Source of the DNA: Tranquillimonas alkanivorans
GTDB lineage: Bacteria > Pseudomonadota > Alphaproteobacteria > Rhodobacterales > Rhodobacteraceae
DNA length: 50,254 bases
Direction of reading: 5' to 3'
Assembly: GCF_900115595.1 (NCBI RefSeq)
Contig: NZ_FOXA01000018.1
Location: 1-50,254 of the forward strand
Part shown: positions 1 to 8,611 of the stretch, piece by piece
Layout: the number at the start of each line of letters is the position of its first letter
How positions within the stretch are numbered: position 1 is the first letter of the stretch
Made by a program: the position numbers and the translations under genes
Notes under the pieces: model-generated
Seen by the model: only the letters and a program-made list of their open reading frames with translations
Database searches by the model: none
What the model was told of the DNA's origin: nothing

Positions 1-2
1 GC

Positions 3-497
3 AGCTTCTGGAACCTGATGGTGGAAACGGGGCAGATCACCGTGTCCGTCCTGTTCCTGATCATGGCGGCGACGTTCTTCTCGCGCATGCTCGCGCTGTC
101 GGGCCTGCCCAATGCGCTGGCCGACACTTTCCTGTCCGGGCCGATCGGGCCGTACGGCTTCCTCTTCGTCTTCCTGGCGCTGGTGATCGTCATGGGATGC
201 CTGATCGACTCGATCTCGATCATGCTGATCCTGCTGCCGATTGCCCTGCCGATCGCAAATGCAGCCGGGTTTGACATGATCTGGTTCGGAGTGCTCACGG
301 TCGTGGCCGTCGAGATCGGACTGCTCACGCCACCCTTCGGCCTGTCCGTCTATACCATCCGCTCGGCGATGAATGACTCGGACCTCGCCGTGGGCGACAT
401 CTTCCGAGGCGCGTTTCCGTTCGTGCTGACCATGATCCTGTCGCTCGTCGTGATCGTTGCCTTCCCGGGCATCGCCACCTACCTCGCCCGTCTCTGA
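3..497 (+). CDS. TRAP transporter large permease, C-terminal part (cut by window edge)
   Basis: The reading frame is already open at the left edge, so only the last ~164 residues are present. It is very hydrophobic and has DctM-family landmarks: a segment reading GCLIDSISIMLILLPIALPI, then a TPPFG motif, and an ending in FPGIATYL that closely resembles the end of the complete DctM at 5627-6964. The family forms the 12-helix membrane subunit that moves organic acids using a sodium or proton gradient with a small subunit and a periplasmic binding protein. Those partners would lie left of the window. The flavin reductase follows 14 bp downstream on the same strand and may be co-transcribed. Substrate cannot be told. 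Confidence 0.9.
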   Translation, partial: SFWNLMVETGQITVSVLFLIMAATFFSRMLALSGLPNALADTFLSGPIGPYGFLFVFLALVIVMGCLIDSISIMLILLPIALPIANAAGFDMIWFGVLTVVAVEIGLLTPPFGLSVYTIRSAMNDSDLAVGDIFRGAFPFVLTMILSLVVIVAFPGIATYLARL

Positions 498-511
498 CCG
501 CGAAAGTTCAC

Positions 512-1135
512 ATGACCAAGCTACTCTTCGTCTCCGGCAGCCTGCGCGCCGCCTCCTCCTCCACCGCCACCTGCCGCGCGTTCATCGAGGCCCTTGGCGC
601 GCGGGCTGACTGCAACCTCGCAGAGATCGGGTCGCTTCCGCTCTACAACGCCGACCACGACGGCGGCGCGCCGGTGGCGGCGTGGAAGGATGCGGTCGAG
701 GCGGCTGGCGGGCTCGTCTTCGTCACGCCGGAATACAACTACTCGGTGCCCGGCGTCCTGAAGAACGCGATCGACTGGGCTTCGCGTCCGGCCTACGAGT
801 CTGTGTTCAAGGGCAAGCCGTGCCTCGTCGTTTCGGTCTCGGGCGGCGCTTTGGGCGGCGTGCGCGCGCAGTCGCACCTGAAGTACATCCTGCACGGCAT
901 GCTCGCCGACGTGTTCCCCTGCCAGGAGGTCGTGATCCCGCACGCGCCGAAGAAGGTCGAAAACGGGGTGCTGGCGGACGAGGCGGCGGTGTCGTTCGGA
1001 ACGCGAGCGCTTGAGACCTTCATCGCGAGGGTGTCGGATGACGTTCGCCCCGGCGTTAGATCTCAAAAACCCGCCGGGGGCCAGTTTCCCGGTTCCGTCC
1101 GCGAAATTCCACGGATGGCAGAGCGCCGGGCATAA
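512..1135 (+). CDS. NADPH-dependent FMN reductase family protein
   Basis: A 207-residue flavodoxin-like protein. The N-terminal GSLRAASSS loop fits the FMN phosphate-binding loop of this family, and the PEYNYSVPGVLKNAIDW stretch (about residues 75-91) is the family signature. Members reduce FMN, quinones or azo compounds with NAD(P)H in the cytoplasm. Family proteins usually end soon after the helix that finishes here near residue 172 (ETFIARV). The last ~35 residues are basic and Pro/Gly-rich and look like read-through into foreign sequence, so the native 3' end may have been lost. It starts 14 bp after the TRAP permease, suggesting one transcript. Function within the family is not resolved. 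Confidence 0.88.
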   Translation: MTKLLFVSGSLRAASSSTATCRAFIEALGARADCNLAEIGSLPLYNADHDGGAPVAAWKDAVEAAGGLVFVTPEYNYSVPGVLKNAIDWASRPAYESVFKGKPCLVVSVSGGALGGVRAQSHLKYILHGMLADVFPCQEVVIPHAPKKVENGVLADEAAVSFGTRALETFIARVSDDVRPGVRSQKPAGGQFPGSVREIPRMAERRA

Positions 1136-1450
1136 GCTAGCGCCTCGGAAGCGCTCTAGGCGACAGTCCGCTCGTCAGACGCCCCGCCATCGTAAGCGGG
1201 ATAGACTGGTTGGACCGCGGCATTTGCGGCGGGGGTACCAAACGCCGCGTTCTGGTGCAAGCGTCACTCCGCCTCGCCTAAGGCTTCATGCCAAGCGGAT
1301 GGCGTCGCTAGCCAACGGGCCTTTTCCGTGGAGTCAAAGCGCGCGAACGCGCGCCACGATGTGTGCATGCTGGCGAGTTTGACAGCCCCAACATTAGCGA
1401 TCTAAAATTTCTAATCAAGTGGCGCGTCCAGTCCAAGGGAGAAGATTGTC
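1136..1450. other. intergenic stretch, no gene recognised
   Basis: I see no convincing ORF, RNA or repeat here. Composition changes from GC-rich to noticeably AT-richer after about 1380, just before the lower-GC hydrolase gene, consistent with a junction between sequences of different origin. Confidence 0.5.
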
Positions 1451-2890
1451 ATGCCAAGCTTTTGCACTCTACGGCGCTCCTGCCGCCTCGCTAGTTTCAC
1501 AATGGTTTTACTTTCGGCAGTAAGCCAGGGCTCCGCAGCGGGCGCCCAAGGTGAAGCCGGCTATGATGAACACGAGGGCACCTTGCCCGACGGAACGTCT
1601 TGGCTAATTCGTGTCCCGGAAAACTGGAACGGGATTCTCCTTCGCGATCTGGACTTTGCCAGCTTTATCAATGTGGACAGCTATGCGCCGCGTTATGACG
1701 ATTTAATGGACCGCGGCTACGCCTTCGCTGGACTTGCGCGGCATCCGCTCCGGCTCTGGCAGTACGATCCCCAGCAGGAGATCAAAAACTTAGAGCAGGT
1801 TCAGGAGATCTTTCTTGAGCGGTTGGGGGAGCCCGAACTGATCCTGCAATACGGTTGTTCGGGAGGCGGATTGGATAGCTTGGCGTCGGCCGAGGCATTC
1901 GCGGGCCCAATCGACGGCTCGGTGGTCTTGGCGGCACACACCCCGGTTTGGATCATGAGTAGCTTTCTCGACGGCTGGTTTGTCATGCAGGCTCTGTTGA
2001 GTGAAGAGTACGAGGCGCGCGGCCTCGGAGACGCCTCTGACCTGCAGATCGTGGGGCTGCCCAATGCCGGAGCAAGCGGTTCACGCAGCCTGGAGGATAT
2101 CCAGTCGGCTTGGCGCGCTGCGGTGGAGGTCGCTGGCGAGACAGCGGAGGGTCGTGCACGGCTCGCTTTGGCCTTCGCCGTGGGACAGTGGTCTCCTTGG
2201 ATGGTCGAAGGGACAGAGTTGCCTGATGTGGAAAACGCTGACGCCATGGGTGATATGATCGCAGCTTCCGCAGCGAGGATCTCTGGGAACGTAGGTGGTA
2301 GTTCGCGACTTCTGTTCGAGAACGCAGCATCTGGCCAGCAACTCTCAGGCAACGAGGAGATCGATTACCGATCACTCTTCGACAACGCGGCGCCAGCGAT
2401 GAAGCGGATCGTTCAAGAGCTTTACGAGGAGGCCGGAATTGACTTGGATTCCGATCTCGAGAAGGTCAATTCTTCGCCCCGAATTAATGCTTCGGAATAT
2501 GCTCTGGAATTCTGGTCCCAGCCGGGCCGGACAACGACCGGCGCATTGGAGGTTCCGGCAATTAGGATTCACATGCTGGGCGACTGGGCGATTCCCTACT
2601 CTCTGATGCAGGGCTACGAGGCGCTCGTTGACGAGGCAGGCACAGCGGAGCTTTACCGAAAGGCGCTCGTGCAGGGCACAGGTCATTGTGAATTCACCCC
2701 GGCCGAGAGTACTGCGGTCGTGGAGATCCTCGTCGACAGGATAAATTCAGGGACTTGGCCTGACGCTTCTCCCAGTGCATTGAACGCTGTGGCCGAATCG
2801 CTCCACACTGGAACAGAAGCCCGTTTCATCCCATTCGGCGAATGGCAGGTGGAAGAGTACAACCGTGCTTGGGTGCCGGATCGCGAGTAG
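1451..2890 (+). CDS. putative secreted alpha/beta hydrolase
   Basis: 479 residues. A basic then hydrophobic N-terminus ending near AAGAQ (residues ~29-33) looks like a signal peptide, so export is likely. The body opens with TLPDGTSWLIRVPENWNG, a pattern I associate with a group of secreted serine hydrolases and esterases. A nucleophile-elbow-like GCSGGG lies near residue 137, and a late GTGHCEF (about residue 420) could supply the catalytic His. Base composition is clearly lower in GC than in neighbouring genes, suggesting acquisition by transfer. It stands alone, with long gaps on both sides. The fold is fairly clear, but substrate and exact family are not. Confidence 0.7.
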   Translation: MPSFCTLRRSCRLASFTMVLLSAVSQGSAAGAQGEAGYDEHEGTLPDGTSWLIRVPENWNGILLRDLDFASFINVDSYAPRYDDLMDRGYAFAGLARHPLRLWQYDPQQEIKNLEQVQEIFLERLGEPELILQYGCSGGGLDSLASAEAFAGPIDGSVVLAAHTPVWIMSSFLDGWFVMQALLSEEYEARGLGDASDLQIVGLPNAGASGSRSLEDIQSAWRAAVEVAGETAEGRARLALAFAVGQWSPWMVEGTELPDVENADAMGDMIAASAARISGNVGGSSRLLFENAASGQQLSGNEEIDYRSLFDNAAPAMKRIVQELYEEAGIDLDSDLEKVNSSPRINASEYALEFWSQPGRTTTGALEVPAIRIHMLGDWAIPYSLMQGYEALVDEAGTAELYRKALVQGTGHCEFTPAESTAVVEILVDRINSGTWPDASPSALNAVAESLHTGTEARFIPFGEWQVEEYNRAWVPDRE

Positions 2891-3368
2891 AAACGTCTGA
2901 TAACTGGCGGTTAAGGAGCCGCCGGTTGCTCTGCTCAACTTTCCAGTGTCGCACGTCTGTGAGCGCGTAGTCACCCACGGCCTTGTACGCCGAAACCTTG
3001 TGTCGTTCGACCAACGGGCGATGGCACGGAAAGAGTGTGCCGGTACCGCGTTGGCGGCAGATGCATCGTGGTTGCTCCAGCTGGGTGACCCTTCAGCGTA
3101 TCGATAACCTTCTTTTCGCTGAACCTCCTTCGCTTCGGTTGCGGCGGCGATGGCGATGGCGCCAAAGTCAGCAGCATGGTTGCTGGCACCAGTTCCAGCA
3201 TACGAAAGCGGTGCAGAGGGAGGTTGTCGGCGTTCGAACGGACGCCTCCTTCCTGACGAGCTAATCCGCGCTGTAACGGCTGGATGCGACCGAGAACTCT
3301 GTGCGGCAGCTTGTATCGGATGTACTGCCCGGGTGGAACTGGCTTCCAATCTCGTTTGAGAAGCCAGC
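2891..3368. other. intergenic stretch, no gene recognised
   Basis: Overlapping ORFs exist on both strands, but none shows a recognisable domain or coding-like amino-acid composition. I find no RNA gene. A hairpin at its right end, next to the DMT gene's stop codon, is listed separately. Confidence 0.45.
3339..3367 (-). terminator. hairpin directly after the DMT transporter stop
   Basis: Arms CTGGCTTC (3339-3346) and GAAGCCAG (3360-3367) form an 8-bp perfect stem with a 13-nt loop, beginning 1 nt after the stop of the minus-strand transporter gene. No clear U-tract follows, so it may be a weak or rho-assisted terminator or an mRNA-stabilising hairpin. Confidence 0.35.
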
Positions 3369-4277
3369 TTATTCGAGCGCCACCAATACGACACCAACTG
3401 TAGCCAGGAGTGTTGCAAGTACGAGCCCTACACTTGGCGGCGGCTCCGTTCGGAACAGGAACGCGGCGAGGTAGGCGCCGATATAGAGTTCAGTCGTACC
3501 GATGATCGCGACAACAGCGACTTCGGCATGCTTCAGGGCGAAGAAAAGCAGGATTTGGCCCATGGACAGGGAGGCGGCTGCCACCCATTGCCAAGGCCCT
3601 GACTTCGACAGGAGCCCGGTCAACGCATCTCGATAGCGAAGGCTGAATTGTGCCGCAGCGGCGTACCAAACAATCCCCGTCACGGCGCCAACGAAGGCCC
3701 CGAAAGCCGCATCGGGAACGTAATCCATCGCGAGCTTGCGCGCGACATAAGCTGCGGCATAGCAAAAGGCGCAGACCGCTCCGAATATTGCGCCGAGGCG
3801 CAGGTCGGTCGGAGGGAGGATATTTGGCCTTGCCGCCGCCGGAACCCGTTCGCGAAGAGTCATCGCGACGCTGCCGAGAATGAGTATCATTCCGCTAACT
3901 GCGACAAGGCCGTAGCGTTCGCCTAGGAGCGTAAATGCAAGGAGAATTGAGAAGACGGGGATCAGCCGGCGATACAGGCTCGCCCGGATTGCACCGGAAA
4001 GGGCAATGGCGCGGAAGTTTGTTATGCGGCCGAACACAGTGGCCAGCATCCCGGACGCCACGAAGAATGCGACTCCCGTCGCAATCGCCGTCGAGGCGTT
4101 TGGCCAGCGTTCCTCCCGTTCGACCACGAGCCAGATCGCGCCGGCGAAGGCCATCGTCAGGACGATGGAAAGAAAAGCCCCATTATCACCGCGGGCGCCG
4201 GGGGCACCCTTTGCAATGGCGGCGCCCGCTAGGCCAAAACAGAACGCGGAAAGCAGCGCGATGAACTCTCCGACCAT
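3369..4277 (-). CDS. EamA/DMT superfamily transporter
   Basis: 302 residues with about ten hydrophobic segments in two similar halves, the usual length and layout of EamA (drug/metabolite) transporters of the inner membrane. Typical features are an early glycine-rich helix, a mid-protein LLGERYG segment after helix 4-5, and the second repeat beginning near residue 160 (LGAIFGAVCAFCYAAAYV). Family members export amino acids, metabolites or drugs, and substrate cannot be inferred from sequence. The first ATG at 4277 gives a normal-length protein. It lies 36 bp downstream of an unidentified ORF on the same strand. A stem-loop follows the stop. Confidence 0.88.
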   Translation of the reverse strand: MVGEFIALLSAFCFGLAGAAIAKGAPGARGDNGAFLSIVLTMAFAGAIWLVVEREERWPNASTAIATGVAFFVASGMLATVFGRITNFRAIALSGAIRASLYRRLIPVFSILLAFTLLGERYGLVAVSGMILILGSVAMTLRERVPAAARPNILPPTDLRLGAIFGAVCAFCYAAAYVARKLAMDYVPDAAFGAFVGAVTGIVWYAAAAQFSLRYRDALTGLLSKSGPWQWVAAASLSMGQILLFFALKHAEVAVVAIIGTTELYIGAYLAAFLFRTEPPPSVGLVLATLLATVGVVLVALE

Positions 4278-4313
4278 ACTAATTCAACCTATTGATGCGT
4301 GCTGGTCTTGGCA

Positions 4314-4802
4314 TTACGCGGAACCCGTGGTGGCCATATTGCGTTCCGCAGCGTATTTGAATCCGCCGTCTTTGAATTTCGCGCCGATATCAGACAGCGC
4401 TTGTTCATGCGCGGCCTGCCACAGATCGCCGTCCGCCTCGCGTACGACCATGGGGCGAAGGCGGCGCTGGATCGCATCAACGGTCAGATCGGTGCCGAAG
4501 TAGCATGAGGCATATTTTCTTACGAAATAGCATTCGCGCGAAGCGCAACGCTGGCGCGCTTCGATGTCAGTCCCGTCTGTAACGAACCGAAGATCAGACT
4601 GAGAACTCAACTTCTCCGTCCAGCGGCCTGAATCTCCTAAACCGTCGCATTCGCGGCCGATGGTGGTGTACGGCACTGGTATAGCGCGTGTTCGCCAGGC
4701 GGCGATAAGCTGGTTCCACGCTGCGGTCACTTCGGATGTCTCGCTCGCCACAGGCCGCGGAGGCTCCGTAAAGGCGTGGGAAAGGCCCACCAACTGAAGC
4801 AC
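4314..4802 (-). CDS. hypothetical protein with a cysteine cluster
   Basis: Up to 162 residues from a GTG at 4802. I do not recognise the family. It has protein-like composition, with aromatic and charged residues well spread, and a cluster of five cysteines: one in GRECDGLG (about residue 53), then RCASREC and KYASCYFGTD (about residues 87-103). This could bind metal or form disulphides. No signal peptide or membrane helix is evident. It lies 49 bp after the SDR gene on the same strand and could be the last gene of the carboxylase/TRAP transcript, or belong with the transporter downstream. The start is uncertain, as other GTG codons lie inside. Confidence 0.5.
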   Translation of the reverse strand: MLQLVGLSHAFTEPPRPVASETSEVTAAWNQLIAAWRTRAIPVPYTTIGRECDGLGDSGRWTEKLSSQSDLRFVTDGTDIEARQRCASRECYFVRKYASCYFGTDLTVDAIQRRLRPMVVREADGDLWQAAHEQALSDIGAKFKDGGFKYAAERNMATTGSA

Positions 4803-4851
4803 GGGCGCACAGCCGAATCCGATGCGCCGCCCGCAGATCTTTTTTTGCCGC

Positions 4852-5613
4852 TCACAGGAACACTGTACCTCCGTCGACCACCAAGCTTTGACCGGTTACG
4901 AAACGGCTGTCCTCGGAGGCGAAGAAGCGGACCACGCCGGTCAGGTCGTCCGGGGTGCCCGCCCGCCGGATCGAGCGGCTCGCGATCAGCGCCTCGCGCT
5001 GCTGCGGCGACACAGTCTCTCGCTCGATCTCGGTCTCTGTGGCGCCCGGCAATACGGCATTGACCGTGATGTTCCACGCGCCCAGCTCGCGCGCCATGCC
5101 GCGGGTCAAGCCGATCACGCCCGCCTTGGACGAGACATAGTGCAAGTAGTTCGGTCGGCCCATTGGCACGACGGCAGAGGCGATATTGACAATCCGGCCG
5201 CGGCCGGCGTCCTGCATCGCCGGAACGGCGGCACGCGAGGCCAAGTAGACACCTGTCAGATTAACGTCGACCACCTTTCGCCATTCTTCGACCGGGATCT
5301 TGAAGAAAGGCCGCATCTTCAGCGACGAGAAAATCGAGGCGTTGTTGACCAGAATATCTAGCCGCCCGAAAGCGGAAAGTGCTGCGTCGCACATTTGGCT
5401 AGTCGAGGCCTCGTCGGTGACGTCCACCGCGACCGCTCTGGCGGTGCCGCCAGCCTCCTGAATCTCGCGTGCGACAGACTCGGCGGAGTCGGCGCGAATG
5501 TCGCATACGAGAACCTTCAGTCCCTCAGCTGCGAAGCGGAGGGCGAAGGCGCGGCCAAGGCCCTGTCCGCTTCCGGTGATTATAACGGCCTGATCGGCCA
5601 TGGTTTCGGTCAT
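4852..5613 (-). CDS. SDR-family NAD(P)-dependent oxidoreductase
   Basis: 253 residues, the classical short-chain dehydrogenase length. The cofactor loop TGSGQGLG sits at residues 13-20, the NN pair at 90-91, and the catalytic Ser146, Tyr159 and Lys163 are all present. Asp38 after the second strand (VCDIR) favours NAD over NADP. It acts in the cytoplasm and oxidises or reduces a hydroxy or keto compound, probably one brought in by the adjacent TRAP transporter, whose large subunit ends 13 bp upstream. The start is supported by AGGAG seven bases ahead of the ATG. Many such proteins are labelled 3-oxoacyl-ACP reductase or glucose dehydrogenase by similarity, but the substrate is unknown. Confidence 0.93.
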   Translation of the reverse strand: MTETMADQAVIITGSGQGLGRAFALRFAAEGLKVLVCDIRADSAESVAREIQEAGGTARAVAVDVTDEASTSQMCDAALSAFGRLDILVNNASIFSSLKMRPFFKIPVEEWRKVVDVNLTGVYLASRAAVPAMQDAGRGRIVNIASAVVPMGRPNYLHYVSSKAGVIGLTRGMARELGAWNITVNAVLPGATETEIERETVSPQQREALIASRSIRRAGTPDDLTGVVRFFASEDSRFVTGQSLVVDGGTVFL

Positions 5614-5626
5614 GGGGTAACTCCTG

Positions 5627-6964
5627 TCAGATCAAGCTGGGCAAATAGGTGGCGATGCCCGGGAAGACGGCGATGATCACCATGCCCAGCACGAACAGCC
5701 CCACAAAGGGCCAGGCAGCGCGGAAGACCGTGCCCAAACTACCGTCGGTCCACCCGCTCTTGAGGGCGAACAGCGTGTAGCCGAATGGCGGTGTCATGCC
5801 TCCGATCGTGATGTTTACGAGGAACAGCAGCCAGAACCAGATCGGGTCGTAGCCGAGCGTCGCGATAATCGGTCCGTAGATTGGAATGACAATCAGCATG
5901 AGCGCAATCTGGTCGATGAACATGCACAGCAGGAATGGCAGGGCCATCAGTACGAGCAGCATGCCCCACGAGCCAAGGTCGAGCCCAACGACCATCTGGG
6001 TCAGTGCCGTTGCGCCGCCAGTGAAGGCTAACAGCTGGCTGAAGAGCTTTGACGACGCCATGATGATCAGGATCATCGCCGAGATGCGTGCGGTGGCACC
6101 GAGTGAATCCCGTATCATCGCAAGACCAAGACGCCGATAGATCGCCGCGGTCATCAGCGCTCCGAGGACGCCCATTGCGCCGGCCTCGGTGGGGGTGGCA
6201 ACCCCCAGTAGGATGAGGCCCATCACCATCATGATCACGATCGAGAACGGGATTAGCCGGACCAGCGCGATTGCGACCTCGCCCACGCTCGGGCGAGTCG
6301 TCGTATCCTCGTCGGTAGGCGCAAGCCCAGGGTCCCGCCAGACGCGCAGAAATGAATAGGTCAGAAACAACGCTGCAAGCATCAGGCCCGGCAGGATGCC
6401 AGCGACAAGTAGCCCTGCGATGGAGACCTTGGCGATGGTACCGATGATGATGACCAGCACGCTCGGGGGGATTAGCGGCGCGAGGCTCGCACCAGCAAGG
6501 ATGTTGCCGATTGACAAACCAGGGTCGTAGCCGCGCTTGATCATTGTCGGCAGCAACGACCGGCTTAGCATCGCGGCGACGCCCATCGCGGCGCCGGACA
6601 GGGTACTGAAGACCGTCGACAGCACGATCGCCAAGACGTACTGGCGCCCGCGGACCGTGCCCACCAGCGTATCAATCGACCGGAAGAGCACGTCAACTGC
6701 ATTGGAACGGAACAGCACCTCCCCCATCAGAATGAAAAGCGGGATTGTGACCAGCGCACCTGTGGTCGTGGTGTCGTACACGCTGTTGATGAACATGCCG
6801 TAGCCGGCGGGGCCCATGATCGCGCCGACCGCGACTAGGTTGACCAGCATGAATGCGACGAAGACCGGCAGACCCATCGACATGAGGAACAGCAAAAGTC
6901 CAATGCCCGCAGCGACAGCGGGGATGCCGTCAAGCATGACGGGCCTCCCCATCATCAGCCGCAT
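5627..6964 (-). CDS. TRAP transporter large permease (DctM-like)
   Basis: 445 residues with about 12 hydrophobic helices, the expected size for the DctM subunit. Characteristic stretches include an N-terminal FLMSMGLPVFVAFM helix, the GAAMGVAAMLSRSLLP region near residue 130, the IPPSVLVIIIG segment, and TPPFGYTLF near the C-terminus. It forms the inner-membrane channel with DctQ. The gene overlaps the 3' end of dctQ by 35 bp, so the two are translationally linked. The SDR gene follows after 13 bp. The substrate class (carboxylates and related acids) is known for the family but not for this protein. Confidence 0.95.
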   Translation of the reverse strand: MRLMMGRPVMLDGIPAVAAGIGLLLFLMSMGLPVFVAFMLVNLVAVGAIMGPAGYGMFINSVYDTTTTGALVTIPLFILMGEVLFRSNAVDVLFRSIDTLVGTVRGRQYVLAIVLSTVFSTLSGAAMGVAAMLSRSLLPTMIKRGYDPGLSIGNILAGASLAPLIPPSVLVIIIGTIAKVSIAGLLVAGILPGLMLAALFLTYSFLRVWRDPGLAPTDEDTTTRPSVGEVAIALVRLIPFSIVIMMVMGLILLGVATPTEAGAMGVLGALMTAAIYRRLGLAMIRDSLGATARISAMILIIMASSKLFSQLLAFTGGATALTQMVVGLDLGSWGMLLVLMALPFLLCMFIDQIALMLIVIPIYGPIIATLGYDPIWFWLLFLVNITIGGMTPPFGYTLFALKSGWTDGSLGTVFRAAWPFVGLFVLGMVIIAVFPGIATYLPSLI

Positions 6965-7463
6965 TCGGTCCGAAGACTGCCGCCAGCAGGAAGTAGACGC
7001 CCGAATTCACGAGGCCATACGTGATGAACACCGCGAGTGTCCATTTGGGGATGCGGATCGTGGTGAGCGTCGACGTGCCGCGGTCATAGAGCACGAAATT
7101 CTCTTGCAGGCTGATCCACCCCGACCAGAAGCAAGCGACCGCCCCGGCGAAGAAACCTAGGCGCAAGAGCGCGGTGCCAGCCCTTCGCGGCAGCAGGTCG
7201 GGCACCAAGGTGACGGCTACGTGACCGCCTTCCTTCGTCAGCCACGGTATCACCAGGAATACGGAAAGTAGCAGCAGGAAGGTCACGAGATCGCTCGCCC
7301 ACGTGGTCGGCGCGATGAAGAAATAACGCATGGTGACTTCGTAGGCGTAGATGACGACGATCAGCCCCAGCGCGCCCGCGCCGCACGCGAAGCCTATGAA
7401 AGAAATTGCATCGTGGACCCGCGCAGCGCGTCTGCCCGCCCGCGTGGAGTCATTACCGCTCAT
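6930..7463 (-). CDS. TRAP transporter small permease (DctQ-like)
   Basis: About 177 residues with four hydrophobic helices and the W-x2-D motif (TTWASDLVTF) typical of DctQ after the second helix. It partners DctM in the inner membrane. Two ATGs are possible, at 7469 and 7463. I prefer 7463 because GGAG lies seven bases upstream of it but only one base upstream of the first. A terminator-like hairpin lies between dctP and this gene, so expression of the membrane subunits is probably lower than that of the binding protein. Its 3' end overlaps dctM by 35 bp. Confidence 0.92.
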   Translation of the reverse strand: MSGNDSTRAGRRAARVHDAISFIGFACGAGALGLIVVIYAYEVTMRYFFIAPTTWASDLVTFLLLLSVFLVIPWLTKEGGHVAVTLVPDLLPRRAGTALLRLGFFAGAVACFWSGWISLQENFVLYDRGTSTLTTIRIPKWTLAVFITYGLVNSGVYFLLAAVFGPNAADDGEARHA

Positions 7464-7480
7464 GTTCATTCTCCATCGGA

Positions 7481-7511
7481 AAAAGGCGCCCCCGCTACTT
7501 GCGGGGACGCC
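7481..7511 (-). terminator. intrinsic terminator/attenuator between dctP and dctQ
   Basis: Reading the minus strand, an 11-position GC-rich stem with one mismatch (arms 7501-7511 and 7485-7495, 5-nt loop) is followed directly by TTTTT. This is a textbook intrinsic terminator placed inside the operon after the binding-protein gene, and probably lets only part of the transcription continue into dctQM. Confidence 0.85.
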
Positions 7512-7533
7512 GGAATTGGTGCCGGGTCTGGGC

Positions 7534-8511
7534 TCAGGGAGCGAGGCCGGCCTCGCGTGCCATCTCGCGAAGAGTCGCGATCGCCTCGGAGCTTTGCTCA
7601 GCAGCCAGCTCCATCACGCCGCTGTACCATGCCTCGTTTAGCTGTTCAGCATAGCTGTCTGCCAGCTCGGTCACGGTCATGCCCTCCTCGGCCAGTACAG
7701 CCTCCTCTTCCGAGACCACCTGATTGAAGTTCTCAACCGCTTCGGCCTCGTAGGCCTCGGCGGCGCGGGCGATCGTCTCCTGGGTTGAAGCATCAAGGCT
7801 GTTCCATGTGTCCAAGCTCATGAAGACAGGATGTCCGACCTGCCCGAAGGACGGCCGGATCATGTGGTCTGCAACCTCGAACCAGCGGAATCCAACGGCG
7901 CCGACGGTCGGCCATGCCGCTCCGTCGACTACACCGCGCTCGAGGGCGGGATAGATCTCGCTTCCCGGCAGGACCACTGGGGACCCGCCAAGCGCTTCGA
8001 TCACCGGATGGTAGATCGGGGTGCCGCGAATACGACGACCGGAAAGCGCATCGTCGCCCAGCGGCTCCTTCAACATGATGTGATATCCGTTCAGATCGTA
8101 GAGAACTGCGATTAGCTTGAGGCCTCGGTCTTGGTAGTGCTGGTCCACGAAGTCCCAGACACCGGCCTCGCGCAGATCAGACGCAGTGCCATCAAGGGCG
8201 TCCAGTGACATGCCGACGGCCGTGTCGTTGTAGTGATAGGCTCCGTTGGTGAAGAGCATGTCGAACAGCCCGCGAGACACCGGGTCCAGTTGCTCGAAGG
8301 GCGGGACGGTTTCCGGTCCGAACCTGGTCAAGGTCATTGAGCCGCCGGATTCCTCCTCCAGCTTCTCAAGAAACGGGTCGAGCACCTCGGTTACCGGCGC
8401 GTAGCTTTCGCTCCAGCTGCTAAGCACACGCAAGTCTTGGCTGTGCGCGGCCATTGGTGCGACCGTCGCCGCGACAGCGATCCCTTGGAGCAGTTTCGTA
8501 AGTGTTTTCAT
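7534..8511 (-). CDS. TRAP transporter substrate-binding protein (DctP-like)
   Basis: 325 residues. An N-terminal signal peptide ends near AAHSQ (residues 21-25), so the protein is periplasmic. The body follows the DctP fold: DLRVLSSWSE at the start, a central GRRIRGTPIYHPVIEALGG with the arginine that in this family pairs with the substrate carboxylate, then GVVDGAAWP, and a C-terminal helix-rich part. It delivers a carboxylate-type ligand to DctQM. It is separated from the carboxyltransferase gene by 100 bp that contain a hairpin, and is followed by an intrinsic terminator, which fits high expression of the binding protein. The ligand is unknown. Confidence 0.94.
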   Translation of the reverse strand: MKTLTKLLQGIAVAATVAPMAAHSQDLRVLSSWSESYAPVTEVLDPFLEKLEEESGGSMTLTRFGPETVPPFEQLDPVSRGLFDMLFTNGAYHYNDTAVGMSLDALDGTASDLREAGVWDFVDQHYQDRGLKLIAVLYDLNGYHIMLKEPLGDDALSGRRIRGTPIYHPVIEALGGSPVVLPGSEIYPALERGVVDGAAWPTVGAVGFRWFEVADHMIRPSFGQVGHPVFMSLDTWNSLDASTQETIARAAEAYEAEAVENFNQVVSEEEAVLAEEGMTVTELADSYAEQLNEAWYSGVMELAAEQSSEAIATLREMAREAGLAP

Positions 8512-8531
8512 TTTCTTCCTCCCGGTGGTTT

Positions 8532-8552
8532 AGGCAACTTTGTTCGTTGCCT
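8532..8552. promoter_or_regulatory. 7-bp inverted repeat in the carboxyltransferase-dctP gap
   Basis: AGGCAAC (8532-8538) and GTTGCCT (8546-8552) form a perfect 7-bp inverted repeat with a 7-nt spacer, 21 bp ahead of the dctP start. There is no following T-run on either strand, so it could be an operator or an mRNA processing hairpin. Confidence 0.3.
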
Positions 8553-8611
8553 CGAAAAATGGTATTGTGGTTCTTGCGCACCGCGTCGGACGGGCCTTCT
8601 GCCCGCTGCGC

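Noticed and set aside
2747-3418. 223-codon minus-strand open frame in the gap before the DMT gene
   Set aside because: Overlaps the ends of both neighbouring genes and has Ser/Arg-rich composition without a domain.
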